A DNA stretch of 27,459 nt from an uncultured Bacteroidales bacterium (lineage in GTDB: Bacteria > Bacteroidota > Bacteroidia > Bacteroidales > Paludibacteraceae), in assembly GCA_937907165.1 (NCBI GenBank), contig CALCUH010000162.1:1-27459 (forward strand), given 5' to 3'. Shown piece by piece: positions 7,294 to 16,025 of this stretch (the first letter of the stretch is position 1; every line of letters begins with the position of its first letter). Below the pieces are notes generated by a model. The model was not told the DNA's origin. It did not search any database and saw only the letters and a program-made list of their open reading frames with translations. The position numbers and the translations under genes were made by a program.

Positions 7294-7777
7294 AATCTGA
7301 TGTATTGATATCTGTTACTAATTTTTTTGCTGTTTTGATGACTAATGAACTTTCGTAGCCTCGGGATAGACCGAAACGGATGAGTTTCCCTCCGATTTCG
7401 TAAGGCGTCTTCCCTTTGATGCTCCCCAGTTTCTTTTTGAGAATCTCTTCCAATTGTTCGGAATACGCTTCGTCGGGTATTTGTCCGATTGCCTCATCGA
7501 TGAAACGGGTGGCTATTTTGCGGCTCTTTAATTCTCTGATAATCCTGCTCTTGCCCCAGTGCGACAAATTGTGTTTATCTCTGACGAATATATTGGCGAA
7601 GCGCTCGTCATCGATGAAACGCTCTTGCACAAGGCTGCGGATAATCTTATCCTGCACCTCCTCTTCGACTCCCCACTTCTGCAGGCGATCCTTCGCATCC
7701 TTTTCGCAGATCTCCCGTAGGGAACAAAGGGCTTTCAACTTTGTCTCGGCTTGTTCCGGCGTTATCTCTTTTTGCAT
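7268..7777 (-). CDS. recX: RecX regulatory protein
   Basis: A 169-residue all-helical protein of the RecX family, which binds RecA filaments and restrains recombination and SOS induction. Typical repeats are visible: ALCSLREICEKDAKDRLQKWG, then VQERFIDDERFANIFVRDK and WGKSRIIRELKSRKI. The length is normal. It overlaps prmC by 16 bp and the CPBP gene by 26 bp. recA is not nearby, as is common in this phylum. Confidence 0.92.
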   Translation of the reverse strand: MQKEITPEQAETKLKALCSLREICEKDAKDRLQKWGVEEEVQDKIIRSLVQERFIDDERFANIFVRDKHNLSHWGKSRIIRELKSRKIATRFIDEAIGQIPDEAYSEQLEEILKKKLGSIKGKTPYEIGGKLIRFGLSRGYESSLVIKTAKKLVTDINTSDYENGMDNL

Positions 7778-8604
7778 CGTATCATCCTTTCCTTTCCTTC
7801 TAAATCCTCTTTAATGATAACATCCTTATAAGCTTTGTCCGATAGCATCTGAGCGGTCTCTTTCCCGAGGTGTTCGTTGATTTCAAAATATAGGTATCCT
7901 CCGTTTTTCAGGCATTGAAGTCCGTATTCCGCAATCGCTTTGTAGAAGAGAAGCGGATCTTTGTCTTCTACGAAAAGCGCCAAGTGCGGTTCGTGGTCCA
8001 ATACGTTTCCTCTCATCTCCTCTTTCTCCTCCTCGGTGATGTAGGGAGGATTGCTGACGATGAAGTCCAATCGCTCGAAATGAACTTGGGGATGGCGTAT
8101 GTCATCCAATAGGAAATCCACCTCCGTGTTTAGCGAGGTGGCGTTCCTTCTTGCTGTGTCGAGTGCGAGCGGGGAGACGTCCGTCGCATGGGCGGAGAAC
8201 TTTTCGTTCAGATATTTTAGGGTGATGGCGATGCAGCCGCTTCCGGTGCCTACGTCGAGGAATGAGCCTCCCTTGTCAAGGAAATCGTCGGAGATCCAGT
8301 CCACTAGTTCTGCGGTCTCGGGACGAGGAATCAGAACGTTATGATTCACTTCGAACGTTAGTCCGTGAAATTCTCCTTCCCCCAAAATGTATTGGAGCGG
8401 TTCACCTTCAGACAATCTGTCCAAAATGTTTTCCGTTCGCAATTGTTGCTCTTCCGTCAGCGTGTCGTGCCTGCCGACGAGCAGGTCCGTCATGCCGCAG
8501 TCGCATACCTTCTGCAGAACGATATAGGCGATGTTCTTCGCCTCTCTTGCCGGGTATAATTCGGAAAGAGAATCTTGGAAACGGTTGAGCCAATCGTTGA
8601 TCAT
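7762..8604 (-). CDS. prmC: Peptide chain release factor N5-glutamine methyltransferase
   Basis: A 280-residue SAM-dependent methyltransferase that methylates the glutamine of the GGQ motif in release factors RF1/RF2, improving termination. It has the PrmC N-terminal helical domain, the VLIPRPETAELVDW linker, the SAM-binding loop FLDVGTGSGCIAI and the catalytic FIVSNPPYI motif. The start overlaps the stop of the upstream permease gene (ATGA type, 8601-8604). The length is usual for the family. Confidence 0.95.
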   Translation of the reverse strand: MINDWLNRFQDSLSELYPAREAKNIAYIVLQKVCDCGMTDLLVGRHDTLTEEQQLRTENILDRLSEGEPLQYILGEGEFHGLTFEVNHNVLIPRPETAELVDWISDDFLDKGGSFLDVGTGSGCIAITLKYLNEKFSAHATDVSPLALDTARRNATSLNTEVDFLLDDIRHPQVHFERLDFIVSNPPYITEEEKEEMRGNVLDHEPHLALFVEDKDPLLFYKAIAEYGLQCLKNGGYLYFEINEHLGKETAQMLSDKAYKDVIIKEDLEGKERMIRCKKR

Positions 8605-9731
8605 TGGTTTTCCTCCTCCATATACTCTTGCGTGTCGTTCACAGGATCGCTATAACGGGCGAGAATGTATCTTTTGTAGTAAGACAACGCCAAGGAGGTG
8701 GTCGGTAAGGCGATGATTAATCCAAGAACCCCGAACACCATTCCGAAGATGGAGAGGGAAAGCAGGATAATCGCCGCATTGAGCCCCATCCTCTTACCCA
8801 TGATTTTAGGAACCAAATAGCCGTCTTGGATGATTTGGACGACGACGAACACAGCGATGAGCCCCAAAAGATGGACCCACGGCGAATTGCCCGATTCCGC
8901 CGCATGCACAAGTGCGAGAAGAACGCAAGGTGGAATGCCCACTACTTGGAGATAAGGCACAAGGTTAAGTACTCCGATGAGCATACCCATCGCCAAAGCC
9001 ATAGGTAAGTCTATGATGAAGAAACCGGCGGAGTAGAGTACCGCCACGCACAACGCTACGAGCGCCTGCCCTCGGTAATATTGTTTCATTCCCTCTTCCA
9101 TGTCGCGATAGAGCGTTTGGGCGAATGTCCGGTATTTCGGAGGGATCAGGGCGCTGAAGTATTGGGTAATCTTCTTATAATCCCTTAATATAAAAAAGAG
9201 GTATATGACGGTTATGAATATGCCGAATAGACTTCCCGTTATGCTGAACGAGTTGGATATAAAAGACCATAGGTGCGGGAATATGCTTTTCATCATGTCC
9301 ATCATATTGTCGTTGTTCATAAGGTCGGCGATGTTGTTGTCCCTGATGAAGTTTTTAAGCATGATTTCCCACTTTTGTGGAATAATGCTACTCTCATTCT
9401 CGGCAAGTGCGTAATTCACCACAAACTCTTTCAATTTTATTGCTTCTGATATGAAATGAGGCGTTAAAATGTAGAAAATGGTGATAATGAGGGCGGCGAT
9501 GACACTCATCACGATGAGGATGGAGACGCTTTTGTTCCCTAGTTTCATCTTTTTTTGGACGAAATAAACTAAAGGATATAAAATATAGGCTAACAGCCAT
9601 GCGAGACAGAAGGGGATGAGTACGGGACTTAGGTAATTGATTAATATAACGGAACCCACCAACACTGCGATGATAATTATCAATCTTACGGTGCTGTCTA
9701 GCGTGAAAGGCTTTGAAATTCTACTCTTCAT
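8601..9731 (-). CDS. AI-2E-family (PerM/TqsA-type) transporter
   Basis: A 376-residue membrane protein with about eight transmembrane segments arranged as in the AI-2E exporter family: N-terminal pair (residues 16-60), a third helix, a long polar loop (about 90-150), then the helical C-terminal half with the conserved NLVPYLQVVGIPP and QIIQDGYLVPKIMGKRMGLNAA blocks. Members include exporters of autoinducer-2 and Na+/H+-antiporter-like proteins, so the cargo is not predictable. First gene of the leftward operon permease-prmC-recX-CPBP. A weak -7-like TATATTCG lies at 9747-9754 on the same strand. Confidence 0.9.
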   Translation of the reverse strand: MKSRISKPFTLDSTVRLIIIIAVLVGSVILINYLSPVLIPFCLAWLLAYILYPLVYFVQKKMKLGNKSVSILIVMSVIAALIITIFYILTPHFISEAIKLKEFVVNYALAENESSIIPQKWEIMLKNFIRDNNIADLMNNDNMMDMMKSIFPHLWSFISNSFSITGSLFGIFITVIYLFFILRDYKKITQYFSALIPPKYRTFAQTLYRDMEEGMKQYYRGQALVALCVAVLYSAGFFIIDLPMALAMGMLIGVLNLVPYLQVVGIPPCVLLALVHAAESGNSPWVHLLGLIAVFVVVQIIQDGYLVPKIMGKRMGLNAAIILLSLSIFGMVFGVLGLIIALPTTSLALSYYKRYILARYSDPVNDTQEYMEEENQ

Positions 9732-9867
9732 TGTTAAAAAAATGTTCGAATATAGTGCGTTTGTAAAGTTTTTTATATCTTTACGCGATTATTTGCAAAT
9801 ATACGGAGTTTCTTAGAATCTTCATTGGATTTAGGAAGGGAAAAGAAAAAAGTTATAGACAAAGCGT

Positions 9868-10674
9868 ATGGACAGCAAGGATTTGATGAGTCTTATATCG
9901 GAAGACGTCAGAGAGTTATCTCTTCTGTGCAGCGGAATATCGGAGATGGAGAGTGTCCCATCTTCGGTTTTACGTCTCGCAAAAGACAAGACCTCTTCTT
10001 TGAGGCAAAGAATTGAGTTGCTGGAAAACTATCAGGATGCTTTGCAGGCTTGTTCTCCCCAAGAGGGGAAATTTAAAGTCGAGAAGCCTGCGGCGGAGAA
10101 GAGCCAAGATGAAAGGCTTGCGCTAGAGAATCAAAAAGACTTCCTAGAGGAGGTGGTTGTCCAACCTATAGTGACGAAGGTGGAAGAACCGCAGGCTCCT
10201 GAAGAATGTTCGACAGAGGTCGAAAAAATGGAACTCGAGAAAGTGGTGGATAAAGTTGAATGTCAGGCGAACGTGGAACAATATCATCAGGAAGAGGGAA
10301 ATCTCATTAATGATAAAAATTCGGATGTTGTGCCATGTGAAAAACACGATACGGTTGTCAATGCGGAAAACAAGTCGCATGGACATGAATTTGGAAGTGT
10401 CCGTACCGTTTTGGATGCCAATCGATCGACCAGACGGGTTGAAAGCCGTTTCGTCCAATCCTTAAAGAGGGCTATTACGTTGAATGATCGAATCCGTTAT
10501 ATAAACGAATTGTTCGGAGGAGATGCGGAACTGATGTCGTCGACAATAGCTGCGTTGGACGGAATGAACTCTTTGAAGGAGGCGAAAGACTATGTGAAGT
10601 GGAATTTCTCGTGGGATGAGGAAGATGAGGCGGCGTCTGATTTTATGAGGTTGTTGGAGGATAGGTTTTCATGA
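9868..10674 (+). CDS. Conserved Bacteroidales protein of unknown function
   Basis: A 268-residue cytoplasmic protein that I cannot assign. It has a helical N-terminal part (1-65), a long acidic, disordered-looking middle rich in Glu/Val/Lys (70-185), and a compact C-terminal helical domain (about 190-268) with the segments SLKRAITLNDRIRYINELF, GDAELM and YVKWNFSWDEEDEAASDFM. I recall similar C-terminal segments in other Bacteroidales proteins of unknown role. The stop overlaps the rsmI start (ATGA), so the two are translationally coupled. The start is ATG 9868; an out-of-frame ATG lies at 9825. Confidence 0.75.
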   Translation: MDSKDLMSLISEDVRELSLLCSGISEMESVPSSVLRLAKDKTSSLRQRIELLENYQDALQACSPQEGKFKVEKPAAEKSQDERLALENQKDFLEEVVVQPIVTKVEEPQAPEECSTEVEKMELEKVVDKVECQANVEQYHQEEGNLINDKNSDVVPCEKHDTVVNAENKSHGHEFGSVRTVLDANRSTRRVESRFVQSLKRAITLNDRIRYINELFGGDAELMSSTIAALDGMNSLKEAKDYVKWNFSWDEEDEAASDFMRLLEDRFS

Positions 10675-11378
10675 AAAACGCTGGAAAACTTTATTTGGTT
10701 CCGACACCGGTAGGCAATTTGGAAGATATGACGATGAGGGCGGTCAGAATATTGAAGGAAGTGGACCTGATCCTCGCGGAAGATACTAGAACAACAAGCG
10801 TGTTGCTCAAACATTTTGAAATTGAAAAAAAAATGATTTCCCACCATAAGTTCAACGAGCATCAGACAACGGAGGGAGTTGTGGATCGTTTGAAGAGGGG
10901 GGAAAACATAGCTTTGGTGTCCGATGCGGGTACACCGGCTATTTCGGATCCTGGATTCTTTTTGGTGCGCGCCTGTGTGGAGGCGGACATTGAAGTGGAA
11001 TGCTTGCCGGGTCCGACGGCGTTCGTGCCGGCTTTGGTCGATTCAGGTCTCCCTAACGATCGTTTCTGCTTTGAGGGCTTTCTCCCCCAAAAGAAAGGAC
11101 GCCAGACAAAAATGAGGGAATTGGCAGAAGAACGCCGAACAATGATTGTATATGAGTCTCCTTTCCGTTTGGTGAAGACTTTATCGCAACTGTCCGAAGT
11201 GATGGGACCGCAACGTCGGGTCTCCGTCTCTCGTGAAATATCGAAGGTGCATGAACAGACAATTCGAGGCACGCTGGAGGAGGTTGTCGCATATTTTACC
11301 GAACATGAGCCGAAAGGTGAAATTGTCATTATATTAGGTGGAAAACCTGATCACGAGGACAAGAATGTTGAAGAGTAA
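10671..11378 (+). CDS. rsmI: 16S rRNA (cytidine1402-2'-O)-methyltransferase
   Basis: A 235-residue tetrapyrrole-methylase-fold enzyme, RsmI, which 2'-O-methylates C1402 of 16S rRNA in the decoding centre. Seen motifs: LYLVPTPVGNLEDMTMRAV at the N-terminus, AEDTRTTSVLLKHF, LVSDAGTPAISDPG, and the C-terminal PKGEIVIILGG. It is shorter than the E. coli enzyme, because the C-terminal extension is missing, which I believe is usual in Bacteroidota. Overlaps the preceding unknown gene by four bases. Confidence 0.95.
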   Translation: MKNAGKLYLVPTPVGNLEDMTMRAVRILKEVDLILAEDTRTTSVLLKHFEIEKKMISHHKFNEHQTTEGVVDRLKRGENIALVSDAGTPAISDPGFFLVRACVEADIEVECLPGPTAFVPALVDSGLPNDRFCFEGFLPQKKGRQTKMRELAEERRTMIVYESPFRLVKTLSQLSEVMGPQRRVSVSREISKVHEQTIRGTLEEVVAYFTEHEPKGEIVIILGGKPDHEDKNVEE

Positions 11379-11411
11379 TTTATTATTAATGTTAATTTAA
11401 ATTTTTATAAA

Positions 11412-12257
11412 ATGAAGAAAGTAATTTTAGGTGCGTTTATTGCATTATTCGCAGTGTCTTGTAACCAAGACAAAATCGATGAGTTGACACAGCGTGTTGA
11501 TTCTCTTCATAAGGCAGATTCTGTAAAAGATGAGAGAATTAACAACTATATGGCTCTTATTTCAGAAGTTCAAGCTAACTTCAGAAACATCAAACAATCT
11601 GAATTGAATATCGTTGATGAGGCTCAAGGTGCGGAAGGCGTTTCTGCTGATAGCAGACAAAAGATCCAACAAGACTTCGAGACTATCCATCACGCATTCC
11701 AAGAGAATAAGGTGAAACTTGACTCTTTGGAGCAAGCTTTGAAGAAAGCAGAGGGTAAGCTTCCTTACTTGCGTAACTTGGTAGCTGGTTTGCAAAAAGA
11801 TTTGAAGGCAAACGAGAAAACTATCAAGGATTTGAAAGATCAATTGAGCAAAAAGGATATCCAAATCGATTCTTTGCATGACCAAGTTGAATCTATCAAC
11901 GCTCTCAAAGATTCTATTGACAAAGTCAGCGAAGCTCGTTTGCTTACTATGACAGCTCAAGACGAGGAGTTGAACACTGCATACTATTTCTTGGCTAACA
12001 AGAAGACTTTGAAAGAGAAAGGTTTGAAGAACTTGCAAGGTGCAACAATCAATGAGAGCCTTTGTACAAAAGTTGATATTCGTGAGTTCACTGAGTTGCC
12101 TCTTGGCGCTAAGAAGGCTGTCATCTTGACTAACCACCCATCAAATTCTTACTCTTTGGTTAAGACTTCTAATGAGGATAAGAATTTGATTTTGAAGATT
12201 ACTAACTACAAGACTTTCTGGTCTGTATCTAGAAAATTGGTCATCCAAGTTAAGTAA
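11412..12257 (+). CDS. Coiled-coil lipoprotein, possibly Cbp1-like surface adhesin
   Basis: A 281-residue lipoprotein with lipobox ending at Cys17 (LFAVSC). Residues about 20-180 are an almost continuous coiled coil; residues 190-281 form a globular end starting LNTAYYFLANKKTLKEKG. The layout resembles B. fragilis Cbp1, a collagen-binding coiled-coil lipoprotein; this is from memory and uncertain. Five D-S-[LVI] tripeptides (three in the first half, two in the second) fit the Bacteroides O-glycosylation consensus D(S/T)(A/I/L/V/M/T). Codons are strongly biased (GCT, TCT, CAA, AAG), unlike neighbours, suggesting high expression. The 33-base leader is almost pure A/T with no clear promoter; a strong terminator follows. 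Confidence 0.8.
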   Translation: MKKVILGAFIALFAVSCNQDKIDELTQRVDSLHKADSVKDERINNYMALISEVQANFRNIKQSELNIVDEAQGAEGVSADSRQKIQQDFETIHHAFQENKVKLDSLEQALKKAEGKLPYLRNLVAGLQKDLKANEKTIKDLKDQLSKKDIQIDSLHDQVESINALKDSIDKVSEARLLTMTAQDEELNTAYYFLANKKTLKEKGLKNLQGATINESLCTKVDIREFTELPLGAKKAVILTNHPSNSYSLVKTSNEDKNLILKITNYKTFWSVSRKLVIQVK

Positions 12258-12280
12258 TTATTGGGTAAAACTTATTTGAA

Positions 12281-12317
12281 AAGAGCTGTCCACGAAAGCG
12301 GACGGCTCTTTTTTTTC
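12281..12317 (+). terminator. Strong rho-independent terminator after the lipoprotein gene
   Basis: An 11-bp stem (AAGAGCTGTCC 12281-12291 with GGACGGCTCTT 12300-12310, one G-T pair), an 8-base loop, and a run of eight T from 12309. Confidence 0.92.
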
Positions 12318-12438
12318 TTCCAATGTAATGTCCGCCTGACTATTCCCGGGTGAGTTGTTGACAAAGTGTTAACAACCTGTTCATTCTTGTGTTGATATTG
12401 AGTTCGATGATGTTGCTGCGGATTTTTGAGGAAACCAT

Positions 12439-12446
12439 TATCTTTG
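12439..12446 (+). promoter_or_regulatory. -7 box for the HU/SPOR-DMP19 pair
   Basis: TATCTTTG is a perfect TAnnTTTG match. The nearest upstream TTG (12413-12415) is 23 bp away, slightly long for this promoter class. Confidence 0.5.
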
Positions 12447-12577
12447 TTATTCAAAGGCGAGCGGATATACGGCTCCCTTTTTTTAATGTTAATAATTTGA
12501 TGGCATGGATTTTTTTCGTAGGTTTGTTTTACTCCATCGAAAAAAGATTCAATAAAACCATTTAAAACTTAAAAGTC

Positions 12578-13474
12578 ATGTTCAAAACCATAATAGAATT
12601 ATTAGCCCATCAGGAGTGCGTGATTGTCCCTGGATTCGGAGGATTCGTTGTGAACGACCATCTGGCGGAGATTAGGGATGGTAAGTTTATGCCTCCTCGT
12701 AAGGAATTGGTCTTTAATTCTCGATTGGTCCATAACGACGGAGATTTGGCGCATGCCATCATGGGTGTTAAGTCATGCTCTTTTGAGGAGGCTACTCAAT
12801 TTATTTCGAGTGAAGTGTCTAACATTTGGTTCGCTTTGAAGAACGATGGCGTATTCATGGTCCCGGATTTTGGTGTCTTTACGTTAAAGTCAGGAAAGGT
12901 GTCTTTCTTACAAAAAAATTTGGGAGTGGCTAGTGACGAATCTTTCGGACTGGATGATTTCTTTTTCCCGGTTTTGGATAAAAACGATCCAAGGGCATTG
13001 GTGAATAATCCATCAAGGATCACGTCGGGCGGTTCTGCGAAGACTGCGCTTATAGCAGTTGCCGCTGTGTTGGCGTTCTTGCTTGTCGGTCAACCTGTCC
13101 AGGACGTTTCCCAACCTAATATGGCTTCTTTGCTCCCGAATATAACAAATTCTCAATCTTCTATTGCGAATGAATTGGAAGTTAAGAAAGCGGAATTGAA
13201 CCAGGTTCAATCCGAATTGGAGGCTTACAAAGGTGCTGACGCTGATTTCTATTTGATTACGGCTGATTTCTCCGATGAGGAATCAGCATACGATTACATG
13301 CACAAAAACGGATTATGCTCGTCTTTGTTATGTATCCGACAACATTATTATTTGACCGTGTTTTCTGCCAAAACGAAGGAGGCGGTGGATAGTTTCTGTC
13401 TCTCCAATGAATCGACGGATTGGTCAGATGCTTATATCTTGTCTGTCTCGAAATTTAACGACGAATTGGAATGA
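12578..13474 (+). CDS. Membrane-anchored HU-CCDC81/SPOR-type protein
   Basis: A 298-residue single-pass membrane protein. Residues 1-60 and 60-135 look like the paired bacterial HU-CCDC81 domains (ECVIVPGFGGFVVND and GVFMVPDFGVFTLKSG are the two beta-arm turns), a DNA-binding HU relative expected in the cytoplasm. A transmembrane helix follows (about 154-171), then a short coiled coil (about 196-217) and a C-terminal SPOR-like fold (about 221-292, DFYLITADF...YYLTVFS). The order suggests a protein reaching from DNA or another cytoplasmic partner to septal peptidoglycan; this is inference from domains. The stop overlaps the start of the DMP19-family gene by four bases. Confidence 0.82.
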   Translation: MFKTIIELLAHQECVIVPGFGGFVVNDHLAEIRDGKFMPPRKELVFNSRLVHNDGDLAHAIMGVKSCSFEEATQFISSEVSNIWFALKNDGVFMVPDFGVFTLKSGKVSFLQKNLGVASDESFGLDDFFFPVLDKNDPRALVNNPSRITSGGSAKTALIAVAAVLAFLLVGQPVQDVSQPNMASLLPNITNSQSSIANELEVKKAELNQVQSELEAYKGADADFYLITADFSDEESAYDYMHKNGLCSSLLCIRQHYYLTVFSAKTKEAVDSFCLSNESTDWSDAYILSVSKFNDELE

Positions 13475-13974
13475 TAAAGATTAGCGATAGTGATTTGCGT
13501 AAGGCCGCTGAGGCTGGAATGGATGAGTTCCTCGCTTTGTTCATTGATAGGTGTTGGGCGGAAATGGGCGGCGAACTCTCTGCTGAGGGTATGGCGAAAT
13601 TGAACGGTTATCAAAACACGTTGCTCGCATATTCTATCTTTCGTAACGAGATGAACGACGGTGGTTTCGTCCAACTGATTCAAAACGGATATGGAGGCTA
13701 TTTTTTCCGTAACCCGTTCGCGAAGGTGGTGCGCCAATGGGGCGCTAGGGATCTCTCTAAGTTGGTCTATGCCGCTAAAGATATCTATCAGGCTAATCAG
13801 GAGGCTTTGGAGCGCGATTGTACCGATGAGGAATTTCTTGAGAGATACGTCGATTTTGAGGTTTTCGATGAGCTGGAGGAGAAGTTCTTCATGATTGAGG
13901 AGGAGACGACCGCTGCTATCGCTCGTTTTGTGGACGAGAATCTCGAACTGTTCGCTGAGGTGGTAGCTGACTGA
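13471..13974 (+). CDS. DMP19/DUF4375-family acidic protein (putative DNA mimic)
   Basis: A 167-residue acidic, helical protein. The family signature is RNEMNDGGFVQLIQNGYG (58-75) followed by AKVVRQWGA (84-92). Glu/Asp clusters fill the C-terminal half (about 115-167). Neisseria DMP19 of this family is a DNA mimic that binds the transcription factor NHTF. The start overlaps the stop of the HU/SPOR-type gene (ATGA), so the two proteins are made together. Whether this one mimics DNA is inferred from acidity and family only. It ends 53 bp from a convergent gene with no clear terminator between. Confidence 0.8.
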   Translation: MIKISDSDLRKAAEAGMDEFLALFIDRCWAEMGGELSAEGMAKLNGYQNTLLAYSIFRNEMNDGGFVQLIQNGYGGYFFRNPFAKVVRQWGARDLSKLVYAAKDIYQANQEALERDCTDEEFLERYVDFEVFDELEEKFFMIEEETTAAIARFVDENLELFAEVVAD

Positions 13975-14027
13975 TATTCCCATCCTTACTTTCCATCCAT
14001 TTTGTTTAGTCTTCTATAAAACAAAAA

Positions 14028-16019
14028 TTATATTTTCAATTTAATCATTATTTTCACTTGTGTGGAGACATTGCCTTCCATCGTCTCCGTGCCTGTTCCG
14101 ATATGGTCCCTCCCGTCGGTATAGATGAACCATCCCGCTTTGGCGTTTATTTGTACCTTGTCCGAGCGTTTCCATGTCATGCAGAGCGCTATTCTGTGTC
14201 CTTCTCCGTAGTGCATCGGGAAGGATAGGGTATAGGGAAGATCTTTCTCGTAGATATAAATCCTATTGTTATAATCTTTCGCATGGAAGTAGGCGTAACG
14301 CAGTGCGGTAGATAAGTGGAGTGGCCTGACGTTTCCTGAAATCATTTGAGAGAGAATCCAACCATAGGTAGGAGCGTTTTCGGCGACGTCCGAACGGTTC
14401 CCTTCGGCGATGGCTTGTACTCTCCACTCTCCGATTTGCGTGTTAAAGGTCGCTCGTAAAGTTTGTTTCGCATTGTGCGCTTCCGTTTTCTCTTTATACT
14501 TGTATTTAATCGTGAATAAGCTTGCTTGGGTGGCTTTACATTCCGTCTGAACGCAGAACTCTTGTCCAGAGGAGGGAACGTCTACGGAGTAGAGCGCCCA
14601 TGGAAATTTGAAACAGTCCGCATAGAAAGCGAAAGTAAGTCGTTTGATAGGAGAGAACCTTGTGCGTAAGTAAATGCCTTGCTCGTTGCCTATCTCTGAA
14701 TTTTCCGCGAACCCTTTCCCATAGTAGGATTGATAGCCATAGGCGTAATATCTTTGCGCTATCGTGATTTCCATGCGTGAGAGCGGGAAGAGGGAGATTC
14801 CGTTCATGGTGGCGAAATGTCGGTTGGCGTCGAAGGCGAATTCTCCGTAGAAGGATGCGTGCCTTAGCCTAAATTTGTAGTCTGTTCCGGTGTTCCAATG
14901 TCTCTTCGTCTGTGATAACTTAAAATGGTTGTAGGCCTTCTCCGCCGGATGTAAGACACGGGAAAAACCGTAGAGTAGGAAAGTCTGCCCGATGGTAAAT
15001 TTCTTGTGTTGGTAGCGCAAGTTGGCGCCTAGCGCATATTGGGTGTGGTTGCCCTTTTTCTCTATCTCTGAAGATGTTCGGTGGAGTCCGTCCGTTTTGA
15101 ATGATGATATATCCTCTCCCTTGAGTGTGGCGTCTCCGCTCTTGAAAGATCCGAAAAGGGAAAGGCTCGTCTTCCCCAAGAGTAGGGTGGCTCCCGCTCC
15201 TCTGAAGAAATCCGTCTCGCCGGTTGATGCGTAGCGTTTTAATCCTTGGACGTTTTTGTAGGCGGTGGATACGCTGGCGTTTTTCCCTAGGATGGAACCT
15301 GTGCCGACCACCAATCCCTGACCGAAATTGGCTTTGAAGTCTCCCAAACAAATTTGTTTTATGCGCTTGAAGTTGATCGCTTCCGCGGAGAAACTCACGA
15401 AATCGAAGCCGTGTCCGTTCTCGCTCCATTCGGCTTCCCCGGCATCTTTCTCTCCGACAAGCGCAGCTTTAAATCGTTCGGATGTGAAGAGGTGTTTCGC
15501 ATAGTAATGGTGCGGAGAACCTGCGTACTTGGAGACGCCGTTCGAGTCGGACTCGTATCCTTTTTTGTGTTGGAGGTAACGGTCGCAGGCGATGTGGATT
15601 TGCGATTCGCCCCGACGAATCATTTCAGCTATGCTCTCTTCCCTCTCTCTCTTGTTGATGACCACGAAGGGAAGAATCTGACGAATTTTATCCTCTCCGA
15701 AATCTGGGATGTTCTTGAGCTCGTAAAGTGTCTGATAGTCACCGTAAAGTTTTCGATGGAGCACAAGATTGTGTGCGTCGTTTGGGGTGAGGAAGGGGAG
15801 TTGCTCCCAATCCTCTTCGTCCGCCGAGTTCAGGTCTATTTTTTGTTCCTTTAATTCGTTCAGGAGATCCAATAGATTCTCTACGTCGAATTGCTCTCCG
15901 TCCTCTTCCTGAAAAGACTCTATATCTTCCAAGAAAGAGGAAGAGAAATCATCTTCTTGCGAGTAGGCGGAAAGGAATATGAGTGAGAGGAATAATAACA
16001 GGTGTAATCTTTTCTTCAT
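14028..16019 (-). CDS. Outer-membrane beta-barrel protein with N-terminal helix-hairpin-helix domain
   Basis: A 663-residue exported protein (signal peptide 1-20, SAYSQ). Residues 22-58 are acidic. Residues 61-121 form a ComEA-like helix-hairpin-helix unit: IDLNSADEEDWEQLPFLTPNDAHNL and YELKNIPDFGEDKIRQILPF. From about 150 to the end the sequence alternates as in a large beta-barrel and closes with a Lys/Ile strand. Helix-hairpin-helix domains usually bind the DNA backbone non-specifically, so a periplasmic DNA-binding module attached to an outer-membrane barrel is a reasonable reading; it has not been shown for this protein to my knowledge. It follows the preceding membrane protein gene after six bases. 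Confidence 0.85.
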   Translation of the reverse strand: MKKRLHLLLFLSLIFLSAYSQEDDFSSSFLEDIESFQEEDGEQFDVENLLDLLNELKEQKIDLNSADEEDWEQLPFLTPNDAHNLVLHRKLYGDYQTLYELKNIPDFGEDKIRQILPFVVINKREREESIAEMIRRGESQIHIACDRYLQHKKGYESDSNGVSKYAGSPHHYYAKHLFTSERFKAALVGEKDAGEAEWSENGHGFDFVSFSAEAINFKRIKQICLGDFKANFGQGLVVGTGSILGKNASVSTAYKNVQGLKRYASTGETDFFRGAGATLLLGKTSLSLFGSFKSGDATLKGEDISSFKTDGLHRTSSEIEKKGNHTQYALGANLRYQHKKFTIGQTFLLYGFSRVLHPAEKAYNHFKLSQTKRHWNTGTDYKFRLRHASFYGEFAFDANRHFATMNGISLFPLSRMEITIAQRYYAYGYQSYYGKGFAENSEIGNEQGIYLRTRFSPIKRLTFAFYADCFKFPWALYSVDVPSSGQEFCVQTECKATQASLFTIKYKYKEKTEAHNAKQTLRATFNTQIGEWRVQAIAEGNRSDVAENAPTYGWILSQMISGNVRPLHLSTALRYAYFHAKDYNNRIYIYEKDLPYTLSFPMHYGEGHRIALCMTWKRSDKVQINAKAGWFIYTDGRDHIGTGTETMEGNVSTQVKIMIKLKI

Positions 16020-16025
16020 ATTAAA

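Larger units (their letters stand above)
12258..12577. other. 320 bp intergenic region: terminator, promoter and leader
   Basis: Contains the lipoprotein terminator, a GTTGTT/AACAAC inverted repeat near 12355-12376, the promoter box at 12439-12446 and an AT-rich leader of about 125 bases before the HU/SPOR gene. In the leader, GAGC (12459-12462) and GCTC (12472-12475) could form a weak hairpin before seven T, but four pairs are too few for a confident call. No coding sequence is evident. Confidence 0.5.
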
